The notes below the pieces were generated by a model. The model had not been told where the DNA came from. It searched no databases and was given only the letters and a program-made list of their open reading frames with translations. A DNA stretch of 64,000 nucleotides. Origin: Turritopsis dohrnii (lineage: Eukaryota > Cnidaria > Hydrozoa > Anthoathecata > Oceaniidae). A program made the translations under genes and the position numbers. The DNA lies in NCBI GenBank assembly GCA_027922465.2, contig BQMF02000002.1:1922001-1986000 (forward strand), read 5' to 3'. Below are positions 38,001 to 50,000 of the stretch, in pieces (the stretch's first letter is position 1; each line of letters starts with the position of its first letter).

Positions 38001-41000
38001 GACAATTATGCTTTGGCTGTATATTGTTAGCCATTAGATTAATGATATAAAAGCTTCTCTAAACATGTGTTATAAACAAATTCAAGACTTATTAAAGACG
38101 TTTTACATAAACAATGGTAACTCCTAATCTTTACAGTGCAGGTACACTGCATCTGGATTATTCTTACATAATTGATAAACTTTTTACTCTATTGTTGCGT
38201 TTAGAGATTCTTACTTTTTTATTCTGGAAGCGAGAACTTTACTTACAGATAAAACTGCATATAAATGATGAGTAGCAATACCTGCAGCATGCAAAAATTC
38301 CAGTTTTGCAAACAATAAATCAATGTAATGTTAATAAATCTGTTAAATAAAAAGTTGTCCCAGCACACATTAGTCAAAACAAAATATGTAACAAACTAAA
38401 GTTCAGAATTTTCATTGTTGCCTTCAAAATATTCTGAAAAGTTGAAGTTAAACATTTTCTTCTTTGTTCATCAGTTGATCTCACATGCAATGATTTCAAA
38501 TTAGATCAACACTAATGGTTTAGTATCAGTCAACTGCAGTGTGCTGTCATCTATCCAGCTACCTTATTTCTGTGCTGTTGTTGCTCCTTATCACTTGGAT
38601 TACGACACACAAGAAGGTGGACAAATATTTTATCGTGAAACTACCAATCAAGAGGTACTTGAGATGGCTCAACTTGACATTGAAAAGTATGATTCCAATG
38701 GATTTACACCATCTCGTGCTGTGGTTATCACATACTTTGATGTCCCTCTTAAAAAACAATCCACACAAAAGAATACATTTCAAGTGATTTTGGTGTCAAA
38801 TAGCACTTTAACGTATGGCATCTTCAATTATGAAAACCTTGACAGTACCAATGCTGTGACAGGTTTCTCAGAGCCATTATGTTTCTGGATGACTTTCAAA
38901 ACAATGTATTTTGATACGACAAGATTGAGCTACTATCTGTCTCAGACATCAAATATAGCTGTGGAAGGGAGATTCGTGTTCATTTTGACTGAATCGAGTT
39001 GTGCTGATTCAGGTAATATGCTCATCTGTTCTATTATCATCTATATGCCTCAATGTGTCATTATTTCACAACTTAAGTGTGTAAAAGAAACATTTTTGCC
39101 AAATTGCTTTGTGTCAATTTCATAGTTTTTTATAGTTTTCATCAGTAGTTTTCTGTTTGAACTGCTGGAAAATCCAGTGATTCAGTGGTGGTAGTTCCTT
39201 CTAATCTCTGAAAAATCTCTAACAGTGAGCTAATGTTGTTTTCAGATTTTTGTTAGCACTTTCAAGATTCCATTGATGTGTTCTTTTTTCTACATTCAGA
39301 TCAGTTTCAAGAGGATGCACCTAAAAACCTCCAAGTGTCTCGCTTGGGTTACGATTTTGTTGAAATAATATGGAAGCATGAGCAAGACAACATCAACTCA
39401 CATATTCACAGTTTTCCATATCATTATGTTATTTATCTAACCTCAGAGGAGGACTGGGATTCTCGAATATATAAAATAAATTCCAGATTAGCTCGAATTG
39501 ATGGTTTACAACAGAACAAAACCTATAAGATTGTGTTGTATACAGAGCGACGCGGATTGTTTTTTCTTTCTGGACATTATGCAGAATTACAGAACATCAA
39601 GGTTTTGCCATATGGTAAGACCATTTTAGGTGGGAAACTAACAGGGATGTAGAGTTGATTTCAAGAAATAATTTTATTGATTTGCATTAACTTAACATCG
39701 ATTGTGATGTTCCATTTTTCATTTTCATTAAGGAAAACTATTACATTGTCGGCCTTCTTGAAACTGCTCTCTTTTAGAACCTATATTTGATGTTCAAGTA
39801 TTACAATCTGGTTCAAAAGCATTTGTCACATGGAAAACCCCTGAACAGCTGATCCAAGACACTGTGACATCTAACCTTCTAATCTCTTATGCAACAATCC
39901 TTGCAGATGATTCTTCTAATTTCACAACAACAATGGCCATTTGTGAGAAACGTTTCCCATTCAATGGAGATGTTGGTTCTTTGCATAATGTAAAGATTTC
40001 ACCTGTTGTTGATGACACCAAAGGGCCAATACACAATTTGAATTACACATTCATGGATGGTTAGTTCTTCAAATTGGTATTTCATCTGGGGAAGATTGTA
40101 TATTCAATGGCTGTCAGTTTTATGTTTAAGTACTGTTAAAAGAACATTCGTATTATTATGATGGTTTGAGGGAAAATCTTGGCCTAATAATTATGAGTAA
40201 TTACCCTAAAAGCCATATCTTTCGACAGTTTATTCATGTTTATCAATAGTTTGAACAAATTAGTGACAAATATCTATATATACTTATTCGCTTTGTGTCT
40301 CACACTTTTATTTTAGAGAGTGATATATTTAGTTTTATTTTACGGTCATTGTCCTCTTATGTGCGCGTAAAACCATGTAGAGGCAAGTGACAATTATTCC
40401 AAAAGCACGTGGCATCATTTGACGTCAGTTTTTTTTATGATCACGGGGGAATCATTGCATTGCATCCCCAATGGAACGCAACAATTTTCGGGAAATATCT
40501 CGAGAACCCAGAGGGATTGACGTTTTTGGGGGTTGGTGATACAGGTGATGGTGTGACGAAAGTTTGGGCCTAAATACTTTTGGGTGGTGCGGCTATGACA
40601 TTACAAATTCTTTGATCGGCGATATCTCTGTAACGGTTGATCGTAGCGAAACAATCCCATACACTTTTTGGATCAGTTTTTTGAGTTCTACAACATGGGT
40701 ACACTTTCTATTTCCAATTTCGAAGTTGAAATTTTCGTCACGGGGATCGTTCATGGGAAAGGCGAATTTGACACATCCTTTTCGAAGTTAAACTTGGTAA
40801 AAATTTTTATATCAGAGATTTTGTTTGATTTTTTATATTAATTTTTATAATAATATACAAAATTATATATTTGAAAATATTTAACATTTCACTCATAATT
40901 ATGTTCCATGCAATGAAGCTAAAACAGTGTATAATTCAAAGAACAGAATATTATTACATAATCAAGCAAAACCTAGGAATTTGCTTGGCACAAATTTGTC

Positions 41001-44000
41001 TCATTTGCTTGGCTTTCATAATGAAAAAGTATGTGTGAGTTAGTGAAAATGTATAGATAAATATTTCCATAGATTTGCCAATAATACTGTTAATTTGAAC
41101 AAATTATTTCTAAAAAGTGTTGTTCTTTAAATTATTTCTAAAAGGTGTTTATTTATAGATATATTTATCAAGAATTACCAAAGTTATGATTTTCCCTCAA
41201 GTCATCACATAACAATTATGTTTTAGTTCAAAGAAAGCATGAAAATTTCATTTAGATTCAGTGGATGGCAGCAATGACAATCTCATTTTGATCACATCAA
41301 TATCATCTGTTGCATTTGCAGCTATTTTGTCTTTGATCATTGGTTTTAAATGTTACCAAGGAAATCAAAACAAAAAATTCAATGCATTTCTGTTGACTGG
41401 CTTACGTGCTCAGGTAATCTATATCTTGTAATCCAACATTGTTTGTTCTTTCATCTTTATTACTTCTGTTACCCTAAGGCATAAGACGTTAAGCGTAAGG
41501 TGTTCAGTGTAAGAAATAATTATTGACTTTAGGACACCCGTGGTGGAGTAAAGTATTTAAAATACCCGTGGTTTCTCCTCCTCCTCCTCCTCCTACTACT
41601 ACTACTACTCCTCCAAGTTATGAACGTTTCGTGCAGCGTTTACATGACATCGTTGCCGAATTCGCAAATTTGGTCAAGTTAGGACTTCCAGTTGACCAAT
41701 TTTCATGAAAATTTGCACAGAGCACAATTGAAAGGTGTTGAATTCGAATTTGACAATGATATTGCCAGGTTTGACTAAAATTGGGCAATTTAGGCCAAAT
41801 TTGGACCAAATTTCGAAAGTTCTTCAATTTTCATGAAATTTTGCACGGATCACAATTGAAAGGTGCTGATTTCAAATTTGACAATCATATTGCCAGGTTT
41901 GACTAAACTTGGCCATTTTAGGCCAAATTTGGACCAAATTTAGAAAGTTCTTCAAATTTCAAAAAATTTTGCGCCGATCACATTTGAAAGGTGCTGATTA
42001 CGAATTTGTCAGTCATTTTGTCAGATTTGACCAGAAATGGGTAATTCGGGCAAAATTTGGATCAAACTTAGAAAGTTCTACAATATTCATTAACCGGTCA
42101 GGGGCGTCAGCGGGTAATCAAAAGACATGTATTGGCGGTTGAGGGATATCTGAGGGTGCGTGATTGAACCTGATACAAACCGTCAACAAGGACAGTTTCT
42201 TAATCTGATTGACTGTCAACAAGAACAGCATATTAATGTTATCGGCTGTCAACAAGGACAAACTCTAAATTGATTGGCTGTCAACAAGGACAATTATTGA
42301 GAACAATTAGCTGTCAACAAGGACAGCGCCTAATCTGATATGGCTGTCAACAAAGACAGTTCTTGCCAACAAAGGCAAATTGACAAAATCTAGATCTATT
42401 CACAAACCATCTACAAGGACGGTTTCTTAAGTATAAATACTGAACTGTCAACAAGGACAGCAGAACAATGCACCCCCGTCAATCCATTTATTAAATAACA
42501 ATAAGTATGTACATCATAACAGCTTGATCATAACTACATCATAAATACAACAAATAAACTATTAACAACTAACAACTCCAAACACAGGAGTGAATAAAAA
42601 AAACAACTGAAAAACAAAAAGACTATGTACCACAAAAAGCGGAACAGACTAAAAACCAAAGACCAGCACCCCAACCCCTGAGGGCGGGAGAGGTGGGAAT
42701 TAAAAACCTTCACAAAAACGTGACTGCACGGCGAAGGAATAGCAATAAAAACTGCCGGCGTCCGAAACTGCCAGAAACAAAATGGATAACGCCAAGCAAA
42801 GTCGATAAGAGATTGCCGCGCGCCTGCCAACCGTACGCGATCAAAATATATATAAACAACGCTGAGCCCCCGGTTAACTAGCGTTAAGTAAACTTAACAG
42901 ACTTAAAAATTTCTACACACACAATTAGAAGTTGCTGATTTTGAATTTGCCAGTCATTTTATTAGATTTGAACATAATTTGGCAATTCGGCAACGTTGTA
43001 TTTTTGAGACTAAATATGCATCGTTGTGTTACGTCCTGAAGTCTTCAAGCCAAGCGGCTACTTGTTTCATAATTATTTTTTATAATATCTGTTACACATA
43101 TTTCTTATAAGAAAGTAATAAAACTTAATTTTTCTAAGAACCTGTGAAAAGTTTTTATTTTATTCAGTATATTCCCTATACAAAAAACTACTATTATTTC
43201 AGTTTACAAATTATTTTTCAATGGTTGGCAGCTGAGGCTTTTTATTGTTATTGTAGCTACATTTACATTTTGCATATTTATTTGAGTCAAAGAGTCGATA
43301 AAGAATGATACAGCTAATGGAAATTTAATCTTTTATTGCGCACACATGTCAACTGTCTTTTTGTCCATCAAAATTGTTCACTGATGTTTGAAAACTTTTT
43401 CTGTTTACCTGGTTCTCGTTCAGTTAAACATAAAACATGCAATCAGTTATTTCGAAAATTACTATGAATAGAAACCATCCACTTTAATTCTATTTTAAGT
43501 TGTTCAATGATCCCTTTTGGAAAATGTTTATCTTTGTTTTCATAAAGATCAGGAATTTTTCCAAGCACTTTTGGTAACTACGATTTTTCGTAGAGAAGAT
43601 CGAGTTTTACAGTCCAGGAAGCTCCGCAATTTTAGAGATTTCAATCTCCACGAACAGGCCTTGTTATGAGAGGCATGCGTAGAGGGAGTTGGAAACTAAG
43701 ATGTTTAATTTCATTGAATAACACGAAAATCAGTCCTACTGGTACCACTTTCATTTTCATATACTTTCGTAAGGTGAAGAAATGAATGCATATAACAAAG
43801 GGAATTTCAAAATTACCTTAGTAATGGTGGTTGTTCTCCCTAGCACCCGGACATTTGTTGAATAATGGCCTAATTACCCACTCAAAACATGTTTTTAAAT
43901 ACTACGCATTAAAGAGCTAAAAAATGTATAACTGACAATGAATGATTGAGTTTCAACTACCAGTAAACGGTAATTGGAAAGTGCTTGGAAAAATCTCTGA

Positions 44001-47000
44001 AAGATGTATGTATGACTTCTGTAACTTTATTTCGAAAATATTTTCAGATCAAGATTGGGACACAGGATGAATGTAGGAAGAGAGAAATGAAAACATTTTA
44101 ATGTGGGCTGGTTACTCTGGTTATGTAGCATTTAAGTGTAATACCCTGTCATTATGGAACTAGGTAACCTTGTGTGACAACAAGGTTGAATCTGGCGGCT
44201 ATTCCTTCCATAAATTTTTAAAGGAATACAGGATTATACAGAAGAGAGAATGTTTTTTTTCAATAAAACGTTTTTTCTTTCGTATTCATGAAAATATTTT
44301 CAAATTTCTATGAAAACATTTTGGACTTAAAATTCTTAGGCTACCGTAAGAAAAATAAAATTACACGTAATATGCAAATGGTCCCTTTTCGCTTTCCATG
44401 TCGCAAATGTTGGCAGTCATGGCCCTTAAAAAGCAGTGAAACAGTAAGATTTTATTTGTTGATTATAAGTTCAAAAACCTCTGCTCACTATCAGGCTCAT
44501 TCTCTAGGCTTTCTTTACAAACCAATCAAAGAATTGTTTTTGTTAATGCCCCTCTTTTTGATAATTGATTTTAAAATTCAAAACTCTTTGGTCTACCAAG
44601 CCATTCTATCCAATTTAAAATAACTTCACGTTGTTATTTATTATTTTGCAGCTTGATCCTGATAGAAGTATTCTAGAGCAGTGTAATAACCTACCATATG
44701 ATATCAACTTTGAGTTCAAGCGCGAGTATGTTAGTCTTGTTCGTATATTGGGAGAAGGTGCATTTGGACAGGTGTGGATGGCAACTGCTGTTGATATTGA
44801 TCAATTCCAACCCCGTAGAAAAAAACATACTGGCAACTTTTTCATTTCGTTATGTGGTGGTAGTTCAAAGAAAACAGTGGTAGCTGTGAAAACATTAAAA
44901 GGTTTTTTAGCTCATCTATCTATTAAGCATTTTTTGTATACTAGCATACTGTTTACTCTTTTGTAAACACATTATCTTTGCCAAGTTTAATACTAATATG
45001 AGGGATGTGCTTAAATTTTTTGAATAATATTTTTCTGTTCTGGAACATTTCATTCTACAAGATATCATTGTTAAAAGAAATAATTTTTTTTTTAACTGTT
45101 TAGGGAGTGCTGGTAAAAACGAGTATAGAGACTTGGCTAACGAATTGAAATTGTTAATTCATGTTGGAGAACATAGAAATGTTGTAAATCTGTTAGGTGC
45201 TTGTACCAAAAGCAGTAGTCTACTGGTGATCTTGGAATATTGTGCATTGGGTTCACTGCTGAGCTATGTAAGGGTTAATAGAGATGACTTTCAACTGTCT
45301 TGGACTCAAGGTGAAAGCAAGAACTTGTATGAGATCACCTGGATTTGTGTTCAAGTGGCAGATGGGATGAATTTTTTAGAAGGACAAAAGGTTTAAACTA
45401 TGAAGTCTTTTTGTTTGTTTCTAGAAAATGAATTGAAGTTAACTAAGAATAACAAGATGCTCTTACAGGCATAAGATTTCTGTAAAATCAGTGGAAGCAT
45501 GAAAAATGAAATATTTTATGACTTTCTCGAAGTTCAAGAAAAAAAGTTGAACGATTTGGGTGGGCTTGAACCATCAATGTTCGGTTCACAACCAAATGTG
45601 CTAACCAACTGCGGCAAGGAAGTCACACGTATATGTATATATATAGGTTTTGGAAAAGGTTTTATACTACATATTCAAGATGGCTTTTCAGTTCTTATGT
45701 ATATATATATATACTAGCCACAAAGATGGCGTCGCTCGCTGCCCATGGTCAGCCTGTGTTGAGTTAATGAAAAACAAAATTAATGAATTGGCAATCGCAA
45801 CCTCTGGTGTGCAGTTAGTTTCGCATCTTAACGTTTTTTCAGGGTGTCCCAGTTGGGCAACCAGTGTTCCACGTTTTTGTGATTTTGAAGCCAGAATAAA
45901 AATACCTTCCCCAAATTATTGCAATTGAGGGACGTATAATGGGAGAACTGAGGTTCAATTCCTGGACTGTTTTAACTTCCTTTGCTGCTGGCTTTATTGC
46001 TTAATAAAGCTTGTTCGCACATGAAAACAAATATGTTCCTTGTGTTTCAAATCTTGCATGTTCTAAACTTAGCCGTTCATTTTCGCGGTCGCATTTAAAA
46101 TGTCAACAAACTTTCTTGCTTTACACAATGCATTCCGAACGTGACCTTCGTGTGGTTTTTACGATTTTAAACCAATGAAATACCAGTTTAAACAATGGTT
46201 CCAAAAAAACTACATTTCATGATGTGCTATTTATTTACTTTTTAAAACCAATCGTTTATCAGTGCAACAATACACTCAAAACGTAGAGAGAAAAAACTTC
46301 AACTTATTATTAGCTTTTGCTTTAAAAAAGTTACGCACTCTAACACAGGTGGAGACAAAAGTATGGGGGAGTGGTTTCTCTTTTTAAAAAGATCACACAG
46401 GAGGAGAACAAAAGGCATGTGCTAAATGAATGAAGTGAATTAAAAACATATTCGATCAGAAGCGCATAACAATTAAAGGAAATTAAATTATTAAAAGAAC
46501 AGCAAAAAGGTATTTTGCTTCAAGACACTCTTTTTTTACCTATCGGTTTTTAAACATTTTGATTGCTCGAAAAAAAGTTCACCCGTCTCAGACAGTCAGG
46601 CAAGCGTTAGGATGCAACACTGGCAAATCGAAGATCCTGCTACGTGTTGCCACTGCTGCTTTTTGTCCAAAATGTTTAATCAGTTAGTTTCTTTGTATTT
46701 AGTTGATGTATTGTTTTCAAAGCCAAGTCAACAGTGGTCCTTGGAATATAAAATTAACAATAATAATAAAAACAAAACGTTATCCCTATTGGTTCATTAG
46801 CCAAAAAAGATCGATTTGGGTTGCAATGTATTTGTTTCGCACTGATGTCGCATACAAAAAAAAAGAAATAATTTCGCTCACAACTCAATCTACCATTTTG
46901 CATGACAGACAGAAATAATAATAATCAAAGAAACTTTGTTAATCTTTCGCTGACATGTAATGCACGGTGCTTTGGTTTCACGTAAATTCCCACACGAAAT

Positions 47001-50000
47001 TTTAAAAAACCGCTAGGTTTTGACAGCGAGAAGGAAAAAAAGAAGCAAAGCAGGTTGTAATGTATTTCTTGCTTACGCAGTAATCTAATAAGAAAGTACT
47101 AAGAGTATTCAGTATTTGAATACAGCATATTTATTCCTTACTTTCCCCCGATATGTCTGCTGGTGAACCTCTAGCATTGCATTTTCATATTAAAATGAAC
47201 GACACAGTTCTACGACATGTCTAATTTTATTACGTTTCGCTCAACACTGTGAGCATCATCAGATAGTTTTACAAAACAGTATGACACGAATTTTATATAA
47301 AAACCGAAATGAATAAATTACAAAATAACAATGACAAGATAAATGACCCGTGTATATTTTAATGATTAAATAAATACAACGGTACAGAAGAGATATTCTT
47401 ATAAAGTTTGGGTTCGTCCCTAGAGATGAGAAGACTTCCTTTAATTTCTAAAAGATAATTGTTGGTGGCCGAACCTATGACTGTAAAGTCCTCGACAGAC
47501 GGTACGTGATCACACAGTAAAATGTGGTCTGAAATGGCAGTTTGTTGGCGTGATTTGAGATTTTTGCCAGTCAAAGGAGAGATCCCTAAGTGCTCGCAGA
47601 TTCTAACATGGTAATGCCTTTTGGACTTACCATAATAGGTCGAATTGCATCGACCACACGTAAACCTATAAACAATAAGCGAGCGTAACTCTTTGGGAAT
47701 TTTGTCCTTAAAACGAAACATGCTACTGAGTCTATTATTCGACTTAAAAATAACTTTAAGTTTGCATATGTGGAAATTGGACTTAACCATACTGACGAGC
47801 TTACTGCAAAGTTCTAATGACTTGGTCCCACAAAATGGCAGACACAAAAGAAGTTCTTTCTTGGGAACTGTGGTGACACATTCTTTAACAGTAAACATTT
47901 TATCGACAAATTTTTTAATGCAATTATCCACAAAACCTCTAGGATAGGCATTCTTATACAAGATAGACTTAAGACTGACGACTTCTGTATGGAATTTGCT
48001 TAAATCAGAGCAGATAGAAAAACATCTGAACAATAAACCAAATATTAACCCATGCTTAAGTTTTCAGGAATAAAACTCGTAAAATTGGTGTATATACCGC
48101 TAAAAGTGGGTTTTTTATAGACAGATGTAACAAATTTACCTAACTCTCTGGATATTTTAACATCTAGAAAAGACATACTACCTAAATTTTCAATCTCAAA
48201 AGTAAATTTTATACTGCTATGTTTAGTATTCATATAATCAACAAAAGGCTTAACATGATCAGGAGACTTAAATAAGACGAAAATGTCATCAACATACCTC
48301 CGATAAAATACTGGTTTAAATGTGTTGGGACAATCACTAAGCCACTTGGTTTCGTAAAAACAAAGAAAAGCATTAGCTAAAGTAGGTCCCAGTGGGGATC
48401 TCATGGCTACACCATCTAACTGGCGGTACAAATTATTGTTAAAAATGAAAGAAGACTGGGATGTTGCTGTATTGAGCAATTTAGTGAAATCTGACTTCGA
48501 TAAACCATCGATTCTGTCAGTGTGTTCAAATAATGACTCAATATAAATGTTATTGGTCTCAGCTAGTGGAATGTTGGTGATTAAAGAATCAACGTCAAGG
48601 CTAGCCATAAATAAATTACAATCCTGGTTTAAAATATCTCCACAAAATTGGAAAGTATCTTTAACAGTATACTCATTAACAGAAAGACTCTTAAGTTGCA
48701 ATTACGACAACACAAGAAAGATTTCGAATTTCTCCAGAATAATTTGAAAGAATGTATGTCTTTTTTGGATTTCACGCACCTCTCATGCCTGTTCACAACT
48801 TCCAACGGCAAAAAGATTAAGAATCATCAACAAATTCAGGACAGAAAACTAAACAAGTTACTGATAGGACAATCTTCTAACTCAATTGGCCATGATCCTG
48901 ATAAAGTTATCTTCAATTTTTCGTCTTACATTCTAACCGAATCAGATAAATCGTTATTATGCAAAGGACTCAACTTTTGCATTCAACCAAAAGAATTAAG
49001 ATATGAGGACTATCTATCATCGTTTGAGCTTTTATATCGTGACATCAAAAATCTGGATTTACAAAAAGATGACCTTGAATTTATCAAATGTCGACTTAAA
49101 GACTCAGCACTAGGCTCTTTTCAATCTCTCAAAGATATACCACGGATCAAAAATCTAACATTGGAAGAAATAAACTCTTTGAAGAATTTGATTAATCGCA
49201 CTGACATCGTTATTCAAAAGTCAGATAAAGGAAATTCTATTGTATTGGTTAACCGAGAAAATTATGTCACAGGTGTTACTGAATTATTGAATGATCCATC
49301 TAAGTTCGAACATATTCAGCTTAATAAAGGTACTGAACTAAATTATATAATTAATGTTGAAAAGAAAATTAACTCAATTTTGAATGAATTATTGAAGAAT
49401 AAGAGTATTTATTATCAAGTATATAGTAAGCTTTCTCCTTGTGGCTCACGTCCAGGAATATTGTATGGTTTACCCAAGGTACATAAACCACTGAAAGATG
49501 GCAGACCCAAATTTAGACCTATTTTGTCTACTATTGGTACTGTCACCTATCAGATAGCTAAGTTTCTTGTACCGTTTCTTGAGAGTCTTTCTGTTAATGA
49601 GTATACTGTTAAAGATACTTTCCAATTTTGTGGAGATATTTTAAACCAGGATTGTAATTTATTTATGGCTAGCCTTGACGTTGATTCTTTAATCACCAAC
49701 ATTCCACTAGCTGAGACCAATAACATTTATATTGAGTCATTATTTGAACACACTGACAGAATCGATGGTTTATCGAAGTCAGATTTCACTAAATTGCTCA
49801 ATACAGCAACATCCCAGTCTTCTTTCATTTTTAACAATAATTTGTACCGCCAGTTAGATGGTGTAGCCATGAGATCCCCACTGGGACCTACTTTAGCTAA
49901 TGCTTTTCTTTGTTTTTACGAAACCAAGTGGCTTAGTGATTGTCCCAACACATTTAAACCAGTATTTTATCGGAGGTATGTTGATGACATTTTCGTCTTA

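Larger units (their letters stand above)
41690..42990 (+). repeat. ~125-bp tandem array, interrupted by an 809-bp insertion
   Basis: About four diverged units share CACAATTGAAAGGTGCTGAT, GCCAGGTTTGACTAAA and GGACCAAATTTAGAAAGTTC. The last unit resumes at about 42907 (ATTAGAAGTTGCTGATTTTG) after the TTAA-flanked insertion. Confidence 0.8.

Noticed and set aside
41523..41708. Pro/Thr-rich ORF
   Set aside because: Produced by the CTC/CTA microsatellite and tandem array.
42176..42461. CRISPR-like repeat-spacer array
   Set aside because: Repeats are short (~17 bp), variable and palindromic with AT-rich spacers, in an animal intron without cas genes. Better explained as a hairpin array in a mobile element.
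42534..42830. Minus-strand 98-codon ORF in the TTAA element
   Set aside because: Low-complexity Phe/Leu-rich reading of A-rich DNA with no family pattern.
44288..44623. 111-codon ORF just upstream of the kinase exons
   Set aside because: No domain resemblance, not in splice context, ends before the acceptor at 44650-44651. Treated as chance intronic ORF.
47693..47947. ORFs of 84 codons at 47693-47947 (+) and 50326-50580 (-)
   Set aside because: Antisense shadows of the Penelope GIY-YIG region; they are the same sequence twice because of the inverted repeat.
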